The translations under genes and the position numbers were made by a program. From Tigriopus japonicus (Eukaryota; Arthropoda; Copepoda; Harpacticoida; Harpacticidae): a DNA stretch of 64,000 bases. Each line of letters starts with the position of its first letter. Within the stretch, counting starts at the first letter, position 1. Location of the stretch: positions 7,695,130 through 7,759,129 of the forward strand of contig CM021319.1 in NCBI GenBank assembly GCA_010645155.1, in the 5' to 3' direction. Shown here piece after piece: positions 21,801 through 34,000 of this stretch. A model generated the notes under the pieces. It was given only the letters and a program-made list of their open reading frames with translations, made no database searches and was not told the DNA's origin.

Positions 21801-24800
21801 AAGAGTGTCCAGGGTATCAATCATGACAACCAAAGATTCCAATCCTCAGGGATGACTTTGAACGAGATTCCAATGCGAACTACGGAAAAAAGTGATTCAT
21901 TTGTGGTTATCCGTACTTGGTTCAACCAAAACAAGAGAAAGAAGTTCAGCGAAGTGTCGATTCAGTGTTCATTGCCGTTTGAGAAATCCAATTTTGAGAT
22001 GGATTTTGCGGCCCAAGAGGAACAGATGGACTTTGAAGAGGACTCAGATGGAGATCATTCTGACACTGGAACCATGCAGACGGACTTTCAAGACCAGACT
22101 CCATTTGAAGACGAAGATTGTGAAGAAGGTAATGTTGACATGCTCAGTTATGTAGCTGAGACCATGGAGAAGATGAACAAATCCTCGGAAGATGTGGAGG
22201 ACGAAATCTCAGATCTGGATATCCTCAACAAGATCCTAGCTCTCTCAGGGGACAAGATCTTTGAAATCGGAGAAGATGAACAAACTTTCGAATTGGACCA
22301 ATTGTCAGACAATCATGGGCATTCAAAATCGGGCCACGACACTCAAGATCTCAAAGAATTCGAAAACGTAGATCTGATCAAACAGAAACTGGAAACTGAG
22401 AGCAACGTTCCCCAATTAGATGGATCTGATGAACCTGAAGGAATGATGGCAAGCGGCTCAGGTGAAACTACCCAGCATTCTGGTGATCCCGATGCAGATT
22501 CTCCAAGAAAGGACTTCAGTATTGCTGGCTTGCTCTCACCCACCAATTCAGGGGATATGGGAGTTAAGCAAGAACCCAACGTGTCCCCAAAGGTTAATAA
22601 GCCATCCAATAATGCCCACAGAACTGAAGATGATGACGATGATGATGAAATCACGTTTTTGGAAACGGTACCAGCTCCACCGAAACCTACCAACCCCAGT
22701 TCATCAAGTCAGAGTGGCAAAAGGCCAGGAAGTCGTGCAAGCGCAAATTCTCCTCGCCGATTATACCCAAGGCTGGCCCCATCTGCTCCCCCTTTGTCAA
22801 TGGGAACCTCCACGCCATCAATGTACATCCAACATCTAACCACCCCTGAAATGGCCACCTCTTATGCTGAATCATACCAACAATCCACCGGTCGTAATCT
22901 TCAGTATGTGACCAGTTTCAGTAGCATCCAAGGGTACCCAACCATGAGTCCAATTCCGGGCTATTCCGTGCCTGGGATGCATGGATCTCCCGCTTTAGGC
23001 GGACCAACAATCTTGCAACCGTTCCCGAGCACCAATTATCCGCACATGTCACCCTTTGTTCCTCAACATGGAGCCCAGATTCTGGCTCAGCCTGGATTCG
23101 TTCAACCTTCGCCTCACTTAAGCTACATCACGCCTCAAGGGATTATTGTGAACCCACAACCCAGCTATATCAATATCGCCAACCCTTACCCAGGTGGAAC
23201 TATCTTATATCCCACTAGTGGTCAACCATCCCCAATGCCAGGCATGATGACTCCTCATTTGACTCCGACGAGTTTTGCTGTGACTTGCTTTTCAAACTTT
23301 CATAATCCAGTTCCAACTAGCAGCATCACAACCAATGCAACCATGGCAGCCTTGCCTACAACCTCCTCTATTCAAGCAAGTACTCCTCAAAAGAAGATTG
23401 CCCGAGTGCAACCACAACCATCCACCAAGCAATTCAAACCCAGTACCTCCACGAAAATGACTCATAATTCGACGTCAAGTTCAAATGTATCCAACCGACC
23501 GAGTACTTCATCAGCCTTCTCCAGCTCTTCATCCCGTATGGACCCAATCAAGGCTCTTTCCAGCATGGCAAGTCAACCAATGGCCTCAGCCTCAATGTCA
23601 GCGCCATCAGAGGGCAAAATGAGTATCAGTCACAATCAAAAACATCAATCTGGTTCGGCTGACAATGCTACCAGCAAGTTCAGCTCAGACAATAGTGCTC
23701 CAACCCCGCCAACAAACTTCAGAGAGATGGACCAACTTCCTCAACGACCCCCTTCTCTCGTGGCTCACCGGAAACATCGAACTTATGCCGAATCTCAAAG
23801 ATCAGTAGGAATTCAAGCCAAGATCGGGGCTCCTCTGAAGATTTTGACACCTCGTCCTTGGCAGGGAAGTGAAACGAGTGGCGACCGTCCAATTGCCAAG
23901 CCTTGTGCCACCTCCACTTCAACTTTAGACGACGAATCCAATGGCGATGTTAGGTCAGTGATTGCCCCTAGTTGCTCAGAATCCATGGAATCAACGCCAG
24001 ATGATAGTCGTTCAAATTCGCCAAAGTCAATGGACGATTCCAGTAGTGAGGTCAGCGTGGATAAGGCTACTCGGGTAGTCACTTCAAGTGGTGTGCATAT
24101 TCTAACACAACCTTCAAAGACCAATGCTATCAAGATTGTCTTGCAAAGAAACAAGTTGGACGAGGCTTTCAAGATTCAAGAAATGGCCATCAAGGATGGG
24201 AGTAAAGTTCCCAATGGGATTGAGCCTGAAACTGCCATCAAGGCTCTTAAAATCAAGGCAAAGGTGTCTAGACGAACCAAGCAACAGAAACAAGCTGCCT
24301 TTGTCAGTCGGTTAGATGGCCAAGGTCAAATCTCTCACACGGAAAATGATTTTGTGAACGAGCAGACTCTCGACGAAAATGGTGATCGACCGTCGTGGAT
24401 TGATAATGAATCCGTTTGGAAACCCGTGGAACTGAACCAGGATTCAACGCAAACTGGCCCACATCTGATTTACGAATTGTCCTCGGATGATGGGTACTTT
24501 AAAGCCGCTTCAACCGATCCTTCTGAAATCTGGCGGAAAGTCTTTGAAGCCGTTCAAGATGCCCGGATACAACAGAGTCTCACACCCATGCCCCATAATC
24601 CCTTGGGTCAAACTGGTTTGCAAATGTTGGGCCTAACTCACAACGCCCTAGCGTTTCTATTGGAACAATTGCCTGGTGCCAAATCCACCGATTACTATCA
24701 ACACAAACATCTTTGCGAGGAAGAGGAAGTTTTAAAAGAGAATCCATCTGGAAGTGCCCGAACAGAGCAGTTTAAGAATCGATCTCCATTGGACATGTTC

Positions 24801-25439
24801 TCTTGGTTGGCCAGTCGCCATCGACAAGTTCCCTTACCTAAACGCAAAGAAGGCAAGAAATCTGAGATTGAGTTGAGTTCCAATCGGCGAGCTACCTCGC
24901 TGGATTTGCCCATGGCCATGCGATTCCGTCATTTGGCCAAAAATGCCAAAGAAGCAGTGGGTGTGTATCGGTCGGGAATCCATGGACGAGGATTGTATTG
25001 TAAGCGAGAGATTAAAACCGGAGAGATGGTTATTGAATATGCGGGTGAAGAGATCCGAGCCATGTTAACGGACAAGCGGGAAAAGTACTATGAATCTCGC
25101 GGAATCGGTTGCTACATGTTCAAGATTGACGATGATACCGTAGTGGATGCCACCATGCGTGGCAATGCAGCCCGATTCATCAACCACTCGTGTGATGTAA
25201 GTTAATATTGAGTCAATACTTTGTTCACCATCCAAATAAAATAACTCATGATGTCCCTTTTTCAGCCCAATTGTTTCTCCAAAATTGTGGATATCCTTGG
25301 GAAGAAACATATCATCATCTTCGCTTTGAGAAAGATTTTCCCTGGAGAAGAACTTACTTATGACTACAAGTTTCCCATCGAAGATGTCAAGTTGCCGTGT
25401 TCTTGCGGAGCTAAGAAATGCCGCAAGTACATGAATTAA
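12887..25439 (+). CDS. trx: Trithorax/KMT2 histone H3K4 methyltransferase with added forkhead and MBD-type domains
   Basis: Eight coding exons: 12887-13258, 13823-14981, 15052-15306, 15372-15887, 15953-18192, 18250-18524, 19436-25196, 25266-25439; all phases agree, 3583 residues. The ATG at 12887 puts a menin-binding-like STFPGRQG near the N-terminus. Domains in order (approximate residues): nuclear-receptor-type zinc finger 544-632, MBD-like 750-815, CXXC 992-1046 (all eight Cys plus KHGG), forkhead 1150-1227, PHD1-3 1424-1607, bromodomain remnant 1857-1925, ePHD 1980-2097, FYRN 2120-2194, Taspase1 site QLDGSDE at 2599, FYRC about 3283-3315, WDR5-binding GSARTE at 3378, SET plus post-SET (CSCGAKKC) to the end. 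It should deposit H3K4 methylation in a nuclear COMPASS-like complex and maintain Hox-type expression. The length fits the family. The forkhead and MBD are unexpected for KMT2. Poly(A) signals at 25729 and 25733. Confidence 0.93.
13259..13822 (+). other. First intron of trithorax
   Basis: Donor AAG|GTGAGG and acceptor CGTTTCAG|CCC, phase 0. AT-rich, nothing else recognised. Confidence 0.75.
15841..16095 (+). other. Methyl-CpG-binding-type domain inside trithorax (split by an intron)
   Basis: Translation reads [15 protein letters not shown] across the exon 4/5 junction (15887|15953), then [20 protein letters not shown] and LKLYIAKSG. This is the MBD signature: GW near the start, a basic loop, GK-[YW]-D-x-YL, a serine before the helix and an LxxY[FIL] helix. 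Human MeCP2/MBD1 use Tyr where this protein has Trp in GKWD. Whether it binds methylated DNA cannot be judged from sequence. Confidence 0.8.
17101..17334 (+). other. Forkhead (winged-helix) domain inside trithorax
   Basis: The translated segment opens with [14 protein letters not shown], continues with [20 protein letters not shown] and [12 protein letters not shown], and ends with KASYWQF. These match helix 1, helix 2 and the DNA-recognition helix 3 of forkhead proteins; the base-contacting Asn, Arg, His and Ser of NSIRHNLSL are kept. It lies in the 2.2-kb fifth coding exon, in the same uninterrupted frame as CXXC upstream and PHD1 downstream. It therefore cannot be a separate gene joined by a wrong splice. 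Confidence 0.92.
18762..19092 (+). CDS. trx: Alternative 3' terminal exon of trithorax (short form without SET)
   Basis: After exon 6 (ending at 18524, phase 2) there are two acceptors in matching phase. The one at 19436 leads to the SET-encoding exon. The one at 18762 (tttccc-type tract, TTTTAG) opens a 110-codon frame ending in TGA at 19092. AATAAA follows at 19122 and again at 19310, still ahead of the main exon. Use of this exon predicts a 1715-residue protein with NR finger, MBD, CXXC, forkhead and PHDs but no ePHD, FYR or SET. The tail is Pro/Thr/Gln-rich with no known domain. In the long form the last PHD3 ligand is restored as CKKC; in the short form the junction reads CKC, so the third PHD may be altered. 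Inferred from sequence only. Confidence 0.6.
19093..19435 (+). other. 3' UTR of the short trx form and remaining intron
   Basis: Holds AATAAA at 19122-19127 and 19310-19315, and a T-rich acceptor tract ending GTTTCAG before 19436. Consistent with alternative polyadenylation within intron 6. Confidence 0.55.
22413..22433 (+). other. Taspase1 cleavage site in trithorax
   Basis: Codons read Q-L-D-G-S-D-E, matching the Taspase1 consensus Q-[hydrophobic]-D|G-x-D-[DE], with cleavage after Asp at 22421. It sits between FYRN and FYRC as in MLL/Trx, so the two proteolytic halves could re-associate through the FYR domains. Confidence 0.8.
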
Positions 25440-25860
25440 GAAGTGTAACTCAACAGATCTTGCTCTAAGCCTCAATTCAACAATACTTACCATGTGTGAT
25501 GACAACAGAATATCAATGACTGCAAATCTACCAAATCCATTTGAAACTCTTACCATACGTTAATTATTATGACGCTTACGCTATCCAAATTCAAGTAGCC
25601 TTAATACAAAAGAGGAATAATTTGTATGGATTAGTGACCTCATCAATATCTCTTGTCCTTGTCGCAAACAAAAATTTCAATCCAATAATATTTGTATGTA
25701 TGCATAACAATTGTGTCCTTCATTCGTAAATAAATAAATCGACGCATCAGACTGGACGTGGATGGTTTTTTTTATCACGCAAACAGTTTTAATGACAAGG
25801 ACGGTGTTGCAAGTAGCGGACTAGCAGCAATTATTGTTGTTAGCAGTATTATTGCACTTC
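25440..25860. other. Convergent 3' ends of trx (+) and bHLH gene (-)
   Basis: Overlapping AATAAA signals at 25729-25738 end the trx transcript. A TTTAAT at about 25783 gives a minus-strand ATTAAA that could end the bHLH transcript. The 3' UTRs are short and close. Confidence 0.55.
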
Positions 25861-27027
25861 TCAGAAGGAGAACTCAAAAGAGGAATCGTCGTCACTGCAA
25901 ATGGATCCGGAGTACTTTGGGTCCGTTTGAGCCAACAATTCGTGAAGAGATCGAATGTAGTTCTTGGCAATTTGAATTGTCTCAAATTTGCTCAGTTCGC
26001 GATCATTTCCGTGTTTAGGTAGGAGATGTCGAAGATTGTCAAAGGCCGAGTTCAATTTTCCCATTCGTTGTCTTTCACGATCATTGGCATCAATTCGTTT
26101 CTGACGTTTCTCGTCTTTGGTCAGTTTTTTGGGACGAGGACCGCGTTTTTTGCCTCTCCGATGGCATGAAGAATCAAATGGCATGGACAATTTCTGAAAT
26201 TATGTTGGAACAGTTGTAAACATATGAATTGCTTTTGATTGCAAGTAGTTTCATCTTTAGAATGCGCACACGATTAAGAGAACAGGTACATGAAATTGAG
26301 AAGGCATTTCGAACTATTATCTTTCTATGTCATTGAAAGCTTGTATTCTACTTCATTTCCGACCAATTGTAATTATAAATCGTCTGATGACGATGAGGAA
26401 TATCAAAGAGAGGGTGTTTTTCCCAAAAAATTGGCCAAATGTATTGAGCATTTCTGACTATTCAGATTTTAGCTAGGGTATGCATGCTTTTTTAGTGAAA
26501 ACCTTGACAGTGAAGAGGACATTTTGAAACTTAATCTCGTATCGTACCTTACTGGGCTTCTTGCAATTTCGTCCTGGACGAGGGGTTCCATCACAACTTG
26601 ATGAGATATCATCTTCTTGGCAAGAGTTTTCACCATCTAATATTTCTCCGGGTTCCCAACATTCCACCATTGTATCACTGTATTCGACATCATCTGATAT
26701 TATAGATTGATCCTCTGGAACCGACTGAACTGACTGAATTGGCGAGGAAGTGGTGAAGGGAAAATTTCGAGATTGGGACACATCGCCAAAAGGCGCAGGA
26801 AATGAGTACGAATCACTGCCATAGTTGGTTGAGTATGGTTTGTTTGTATGAGGTGGATACCAATATTCATCTGGATTCTGTAAGGGGGTGGAGCTGATTT
26901 GGTTTTGACTAGGGAAAGTGGCATCTTGAAGTGGAACTTTCTGATGGCGAGTCCGAGATTCGGACTTGAAGTTGACCAAGAACTCGAGGAGTTCCACTTC
27001 GCTCAGATTGTGATCGTCCATGATCAT
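25861..27027 (-). CDS. Atonal-family bHLH transcription factor
   Basis: Two exons, 26548-27027 and 25861-26193 (AGTAAG|gtacga ... atttcag|AAATTG), phase 0; 270 residues. Start at 27027 (second in-frame ATG at 27021); the frame is open further up but only with a TTG. The bHLH spans about 191-247: basic part KRIDANDRERQRM, helix 1 LNSAFDNLRHLLP, then GNDRELSKFETIQIAKNYIRSLHELL. The ANxRER core and LSKFET place it in the Atonal superfamily, nearer atonal/cato/amos than neurogenin/NeuroD, which usually have LSKIET. It is expected to form heterodimers with an E-protein on E-boxes in sensory or neural precursors. The N-terminal half is Ser/Pro/Asp-rich and the C-terminus ends acidic (SDDDSSFEFSF). 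Exact orthology is uncertain. Confidence 0.88.
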
Positions 27028-27609
27028 GGCACACGTGTGACTTGTTAGAGCAGGCTCCAACCACTGGTATATTCCACCATCAAGAACTTCCCCTACCACT
27101 CGACTTTTCAATTAGGTTTGCCATGGTACCCTCGGGAGAGAGGAGTGAGGCTTTCCAATTTTTCTTTTGACCGGGCTTTGGCTCCGCAATTGGCCGTTGG
27201 CGACTTTCGCCTCTCTCGAATGAATGGCGACGGTAGTGAAGCGGAAAAAGGAAAAGTCAAGTGAGGGACTTGACAGATTGGAAAGCTCCTCACAGTTACA
27301 AAGTATTTGCAAGACATGAGAATAGTTTATCTTTATGGAAACCTAAAAATCAAGCATAAAACAATTCATGAAATACTTTTACTTTGCGTTTTTCCTTTAC
27401 TTTTTTTATTTGGGGTTCATGTGATGGAAAAAACGGAGAGTCAACGTAAGAAATATTTTTCCGTCATTTTTACTACTTACTCAAATTTCATTGAACTAAT
27501 TGTATTGTTTTGTATTTGGAAACAGAATGCAAATTAATTCTATACGGACCCTCTGCGCATCCTCAGAGGTCTTTATGGTTAATTTTGATTCTGATATTTC
27601 ATCCACAAA
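27028..27609. other. 5' flank of the bHLH gene; AT-rich spacer
   Basis: GC-richer 27110-27290 (likely 5' UTR or promoter of the minus-strand bHLH gene), then strongly AT-rich sequence. No supported gene. Confidence 0.4.
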
Positions 27610-28096
27610 TCAATCATTATTTATAACGAATGGGCTATTGACTACTTCTGCACACTGAATGATACAAACAAAACTTTGTTATGGCGTTTTCGTTAAGTTT
27701 TGAAACTTAATAAGTAAAAGCAGGAATAATATTTACCTTTAAAATGACTCCTCGTCCATCTTGATTGTTTAACATGATAATATACTGTTTTAAATCGATG
27801 CAGTTTGCCATGATTTCTATGTTATCTATGTTCGTCGTTAAGGGAAATCCCTTACCGGTTAAATTGAACCGTTCATTCTCTGAGTCAATAAAATTTGTGG
27901 CCCAATTCCTTTCGAGCACTGAAACATAGAACTGAAACGATAAAGAATATGAATGGCAATCGCGTAATGGATCCGGTCAAATCAAAGTGGGTCTTCAAAA
28001 TTCATTGTGGATCGTCACCGGGACTGATTTGTGCCATGTATCATCGGGACAATGTGTATGTGTTGACTCACTCTTGTTCCGCCCCCTCGACGCCAT
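27610..28096 (-). CDS. Possible small three-exon gene, unknown protein
   Basis: Tentative exons 28072-28096, 27737-27918 and 27610-27654 join in phase to 83 residues. The best evidence is the middle exon: 60 open codons bounded by TTTCAG and AAG|GTAAAT. It is followed by a phase-matched 15-codon exon (ATTCAG|TGTGCA) ending in TGA. The encoded middle part has an ordinary amino acid mix (for example MANCIDLKQYIIMLNNQDGR). No family recognised. The first exon is the weakest: its ATG, donor and phase fit, but the real gene could begin further upstream. Could be a chance combination. Confidence 0.3.
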
Positions 28097-31000
28097 TGCT
28101 ACGCATGATATATCATCAAGAAGCTTGGCACTTAATCCAGCCGCAGTAATATTTTATTTGAGTTCCAACAAAAGACAGTGCAAGAGAATGGCGAGGATAC
28201 AGTCGCGGAGACGAGATGGTTCGCAACCGAATGGAGAGAGAGAGAGAGAGGCGTTCAACCGCGTAAGAGCAAAGCTAAGCCCTGAAATTGAATAGAACAC
28301 TACTCTTAGAGTAGCGTTCTTTTCAATACTCCTTCTATCCAAATCTACTCTTGGAGTAGAGTAAGTCAATTTTACTTTGATTGTTTGAGAATATAGAAAA
28401 GTGACATTATTATGGGCAACATTAGGCTCAAATTTTTGGGCCACCATTTTTTTAGTTTGTTGTCTACTCATTTAGTTCGACATTGTGTGTTTATTTTGGT
28501 CTGGCTAAACTTTTGGGCCTTTTTTTGGTCTTACGGACATATTTTTCATTTAGAATGTAACACGATTTTTTTTGTCTTTTTGTCCAAAATGGCATTTGGG
28601 AATGGTTTTCTTTTGACTAGAATTTCCGTCAAGACAATCTATTTGCCGGTGAACTAGAAGTCATGTTATTGTTGCAAGAATGTGGCGTTTCAAAAACTTA
28701 GGTGTTAGCTTTATTTCTTTGTAACAATGTTAATAGAAGATATGAAATGTACGAAACTGACCTTTTATCCTTGGTGTCTGATTTTCAACAACTACCTACA
28801 GGGTCACTTCTTCAGTAAAGAACTCTAAAATAAAGGGCAAAGAAAAAAGGGAGGAAAAGGGAAGGAAAGAGAGCTCGTGAATTTCCATATTTTTCATTTG
28901 GCTCATCAAACAGCTCGGATTGGGTAACGACAAGCAGCGAGATTCATTCGCTGGTCCTCTTTTTTTCTCTGTACTGGTTGTTAATCCGGCTTGCAATTGT
29001 GGATTATCGTTATGATTCCTTGTGACAAATCCTTTTTGTTTCGTTTATTGTACATGGTTGACTCATGTTGGAGTCTTACCACCACGTACACAGTGGATAC
29101 TTTCGGATTCAATCATATGATGACAGCCGACCACGGATTTGAGTCAAATGGAAATGGAAGCTTTTGAAATGCGGATCTTATTGAAACCGCCTCACTAGAC
29201 ATATGAATATCAAAGCGGGTAAAGGGTGTTAAACTGTGATAATTATGGTCCAGCATCGTTAATCCCTCTTTGGATGGATTTCGCTTGTTCAAGAAGAAAG
29301 ATGTTGGGTGGCTTTCAACTCAGGAATCATGACGAATGATGAATGGTCAATATTTGGATTCAACCATGTACAATGAACTGGATTGCCATTGTTAGTTAGC
29401 ATCATGCATACACATACATATATATTCTTCCAAACCAGTGACATCTTGCTAATCTTTCACTTTAACGCTTCATTGCTTTCCAATGCAAGAAGGGGTTTGA
29501 CTCGGATGGCCAAGCATATTTGAGCATACATACATTGAGTTGGTCATGAATTCATCCTCTCAATGCCTCAGAACAACATTTAAGGCTGTAAAATTTAGTC
29601 AGTGCTCATCAGTCAAACGTTCAACAACTCTATTACTTAAAGCTTGAAATGCCACTCACGATACGTGTGCCCACTTCTGTCTGCCCTTGTGTTCATAAGT
29701 TCGTATCATGTGGATGAAAAGAGCTGAATGATAGTATGAGGAGATAAATAGATATTGGCCATTACTCTCTCCGCCACTATTCAGTCAGTCAGAATGCCAT
29801 GTCTCTCCTTCCACAATGATGGTGTAGACATTTCGGCAATACCGAGAAGCTCAGTGATGATCGTGAGGATTGGGACGACCCTGGTCGTTGCTCTAATGCT
29901 TGGGTTAATTGAATCGGTCAATAAGCTTCGGCAATCTGGGAGTCTTCAACTCGAGATAACAGGACGAACTTGCACTTAACTTTGGCGGCGTATTTGCTGA
30001 TTTGTAATAGCCGATCTGAATTGTTGTCAAAGGGCTGAACAGGTTTTGGCATACTCTCCCCAAATACGTTTGTTGTTGGATATCCTGACTTGAGTCGATT
30101 TGCCTGAATTAGCACCGAGAAAGTCAGATCGATTCATCATGAATATCTGTACGGAAATGCTCCCCCAAGAGCCTCATAATGAGGACACCCGTACAAAATG
30201 ACTCCGACATCGGGAGGATCTTGATGAAAAACATGACTGGAAAGCGCCCGGGAGCAAATGTTCTTTTTGTTGGACTCAAACAGTCCGCTCGTGCAGGGAG
30301 TGGTGGTATCATTGGTATTGTTTGAACATGTGGATTCCTTGTTCATAACCAAATTAGCGTTGATGACTTCCCATTGTCGGCGTAGTCCTCTTCGTTCTCG
30401 GCTGCCACTACCTCGTTTAGCTTTTCGTCGTTGACGTTGTCGAATCTAGTGATGAGCCAACCATCGTGGATCCTCCCTTTTGTGATGTGGAACTTGGAAG
30501 TCTGGCGATGGTTTCACTCTTTCGTTCGATGTTGGATCGTCCATCTTTGGCCAACCAGTCTGGCTCGAAATTGGAAGTGGATGAAGAATGCTCATAAAAA
30601 CGCTCGGGGGGAGAAAGGGTGAAATTTTTATGGGGGCGATCGACGAGCCTCATGGTGTTAAATGAAGTTAAATGGATATGGGAAAATGGATCACACACAC
30701 ATGGCACCGAGGTTGGACAATCAAGAGGCGCTCTGAATAAATGCATCGGACGAAGCGGTCCCCTGACATTTGGTTTTCATGAGAGACAACTTGTCCGAGA
30801 GTTTCCACCATTTTCAAGCTACAGAACCCAATCAAACGGGATGAGGGGTTGGTTTCAAAATTGAAATTGAACCTCGAATCCTGTCAAAAGAAAATCCCAA
30901 ACGAAGGGAGGCGCGGGATTCACCTGCAAAGATGATGAAACCCGAGAAGTGCCCTCCTTCTGTTGCAAATGAAAGGGCATAAAGGAACCCCAAGTTGATT

Positions 31001-34000
31001 CATTCTCCGCTCGAAAATCCAGTACCCAACTCTGTGCCTGTCGATTGAGGCACAGCAACGAAATAACACTGCACACATTTGTTCTCTTTGAGAAGAAGAA
31101 AGAGAAGAATCTTCTTACGAGAGAGTACGTACAAAGATCTAAGCACATGCACATTACACACACGCTGACACGCTCAAGAGAAATTCAATCCATGAACAAT
31201 ACCGCACATGAGTCGAACAGAGCGAGGCACGTTACGAGCCATGTTTGCGGTTGATCTTCTGTCATGTTGTATGTAGTTATTGTTGTACAAGACTCCCATC
31301 CCTTTATACGTCTCTTTTCAAATAGTAAACATAGGAAAGAAGACGTACATACGTTCAACTGTATGATTTCTATCCCTCAGGAATTGAAATTAAGTCTGGA
31401 GAGCAAACTTGTTTCGGAAGGTTTCCTCATCATATCCGATGATTAGAGTCCTTGTTCAAAGTTGGGAATCTTTTGAAATGGGGGATCGATTTTCAGACTG
31501 ACATGTGAGCACACAAGAAGCTTGTGGTTAAGCAAAATCATAACAGAAACATGAGCGACTCGATCTTGTTCTTGCCCTCGAGTTAAAAAACAGGAGCAAA
31601 ACGTCGTTTAAATTTCTTCTCTCTGATGCAAGTTAATCAATTACTTTTTCTATTAAACTCTTGGGTAATAAGTTTAAAATTATGTCTGCCCAAGGTTTTT
31701 GTTAATAAACGATGAACCCGCCCATTGGAGTGGCGAGCCATTCCCTGCCCAAAACAATTTGCAAGGGGTGGAACGAGCCTAACTGAGCCAATCAACATTT
31801 TCCTCAACCAACAATTCAATAATGATGAGGATCGTTTTTACTCTCAGAGAACCATTAATTAGCTCCTTAACTAAACCAAAGGCCAGCTGTAAAAGTACAC
31901 AACTACAGATCAATGGATTGCCCAGGGGTTTCCGTCTATGCTCAAACAGTCACAGCTCTTACCTTGCCTTTGTTTAAAGAACTTTAGCTTTCATTGAAAA
32001 TGTTAAGAAGCACTAAGAAGTAGAAACTGGGAGACGCTTATTCGGACTGTTTTTGATTGGGTTTCAAGTACATTTCCTATGGTTCTCAGCAAATTAGATA
32101 CCTTTGTTCAAAGATGGCCGATTCCATAATATTTTTAAATACCAATAAGAAATCCTCTATGATGACCAGAATATTAAAAACAGACCCCCTCTGTAACTTG
32201 ATTTGTTATCCAACCCATTTTGACATTGGAAAGTATATCACTCACCACAAATATTAGATTTAATATGCTTCTTTTTACTTTTGGGTGCGCAATGGTCACC
32301 TTTGTCTTCCAATTGCTCGTAATTGACGCAATAATCACTCTTGGTCCAGAATTTTGACGTGTCTACATGGAAAACCCGAGGGCTCCAAGACACACGAGCA
32401 ACCAAGACTATAAGTGGAAGAAAGAAAGGAAGGAGGGATGAATGAATATTGAGACTGAGGATTGGAGAGAAGGAAAGGGACGGAGAAAGAGGAGGGTCCC
32501 AAGTACCCAGTTGTACCCACCGTATCACTCACTGACTACTTACGTACGTATTGAGTACGAGATGGTTCGGCCATATGGTAACTGCTCGAGGAACACACCC
32601 TTGACTCTGAAGGTTTTGGCCATCTGCTCAAAGATTGTTTTGATCAGGGGGTGTCACTGATCTATTCTTCTATCTTCGACTCTATGGATTTGGACGGACT
32701 TGAGGCCAGAATTCTGGCCAAATACGGCATGGAAAACCAGCCAGACCCCCCGAAAGAAACCATAAACAAACATTCCTGGTAAACGGACAATCACGTGGCT
32801 AAATATTGCAACATTCTAGCCCTTTGAATCACGCGCATGACGAGAATTCTATCCCCGGCTAATAGATCAAGATTTGCTGACTCACCTTTTGATGTCGAGT
32901 CCGTGAAAATTGAATTGAAGTGCTGCAAGTATTATCTGCGTGTTTAACAAGGAGGTGCGAACCCTTCAATTCTAAAAACATTCATTGTGCAATCATAAGC
33001 CTGGCTCTGACAAGTCAAAGTTGACGCAATCTTCCTTAAGCAGATTGTATGCATTTCTTTATTGGTTGCCAAATCGATCGAAGTGGCCAGAGGCACTTGT
33101 TCTTGTTAAAGATCTCCGGCAATTACGGGATAAAAAGAGATGCAAGGGCGATAAGCAAGCTGCCATTCACGGTAATCGGGAATCCGACCATTTCAATCGA
33201 AAACATGATCAATATTGCTAACATGTGTCAAGTGACATTATGACATTAGGCGATGAAGAGACTATTATGGCTTCAAAACGATGATTATTTGTCTCCGGGT
33301 TCCACCAGAGACGGGATCAATTTGCCACGACCCATTCGGAGTGTCGCTTGAGCCTCATCTCATTTCATAAGCATGGGCAAATTGATCGGATGCGCCCTGA
33401 TTGAAATATCAACAGGACAATCATCATCAACGACACACTTCTACGCCCCACGACAATTGGGAATGAAATAAATGACTTCATGTCGTTATGAAAAAAAAAT
33501 CCCATTTTTTCTGCCATTCGGGTGGGGATCGTCCAACTTTGGAGCTCTGAGCCCCATCACACTTTTTTCAAACAGGAATGCAAAAGATCATAAATATATA
33601 AAGGTGCAGTGCGTGCACCGAGTTGTCGTGGTATTGATGGCCAGAATCCATTTCCAGAAACGTGCCCACGCCTATCAGGTTTCTTCCATGCAAACAACCG
33701 TTTTTCTATGTACTGTACATATATGTACGCACTCGCCTCGTGTTAAAAAACCCGAGCTCGTAACGTGAAGTACATGCTTACTACGTACTATGATGCGGAT
33801 CGTGGTGAAGCTGAGCTCTAGTACATATGTTTGTAACACGTTTTCGGCTCTTCACACTCGTTTTCATCGGTCTTTGAAACAAATCTGAAGCTCAAGCAAA
33901 AATAAATAAACTTGGGCTTCAGGTTGAACAATGGCATGGTTATCGATCACTTGACAAATTGCTCCAAAGTGAACAACAATTTGTCACCAATGCCCACCAT

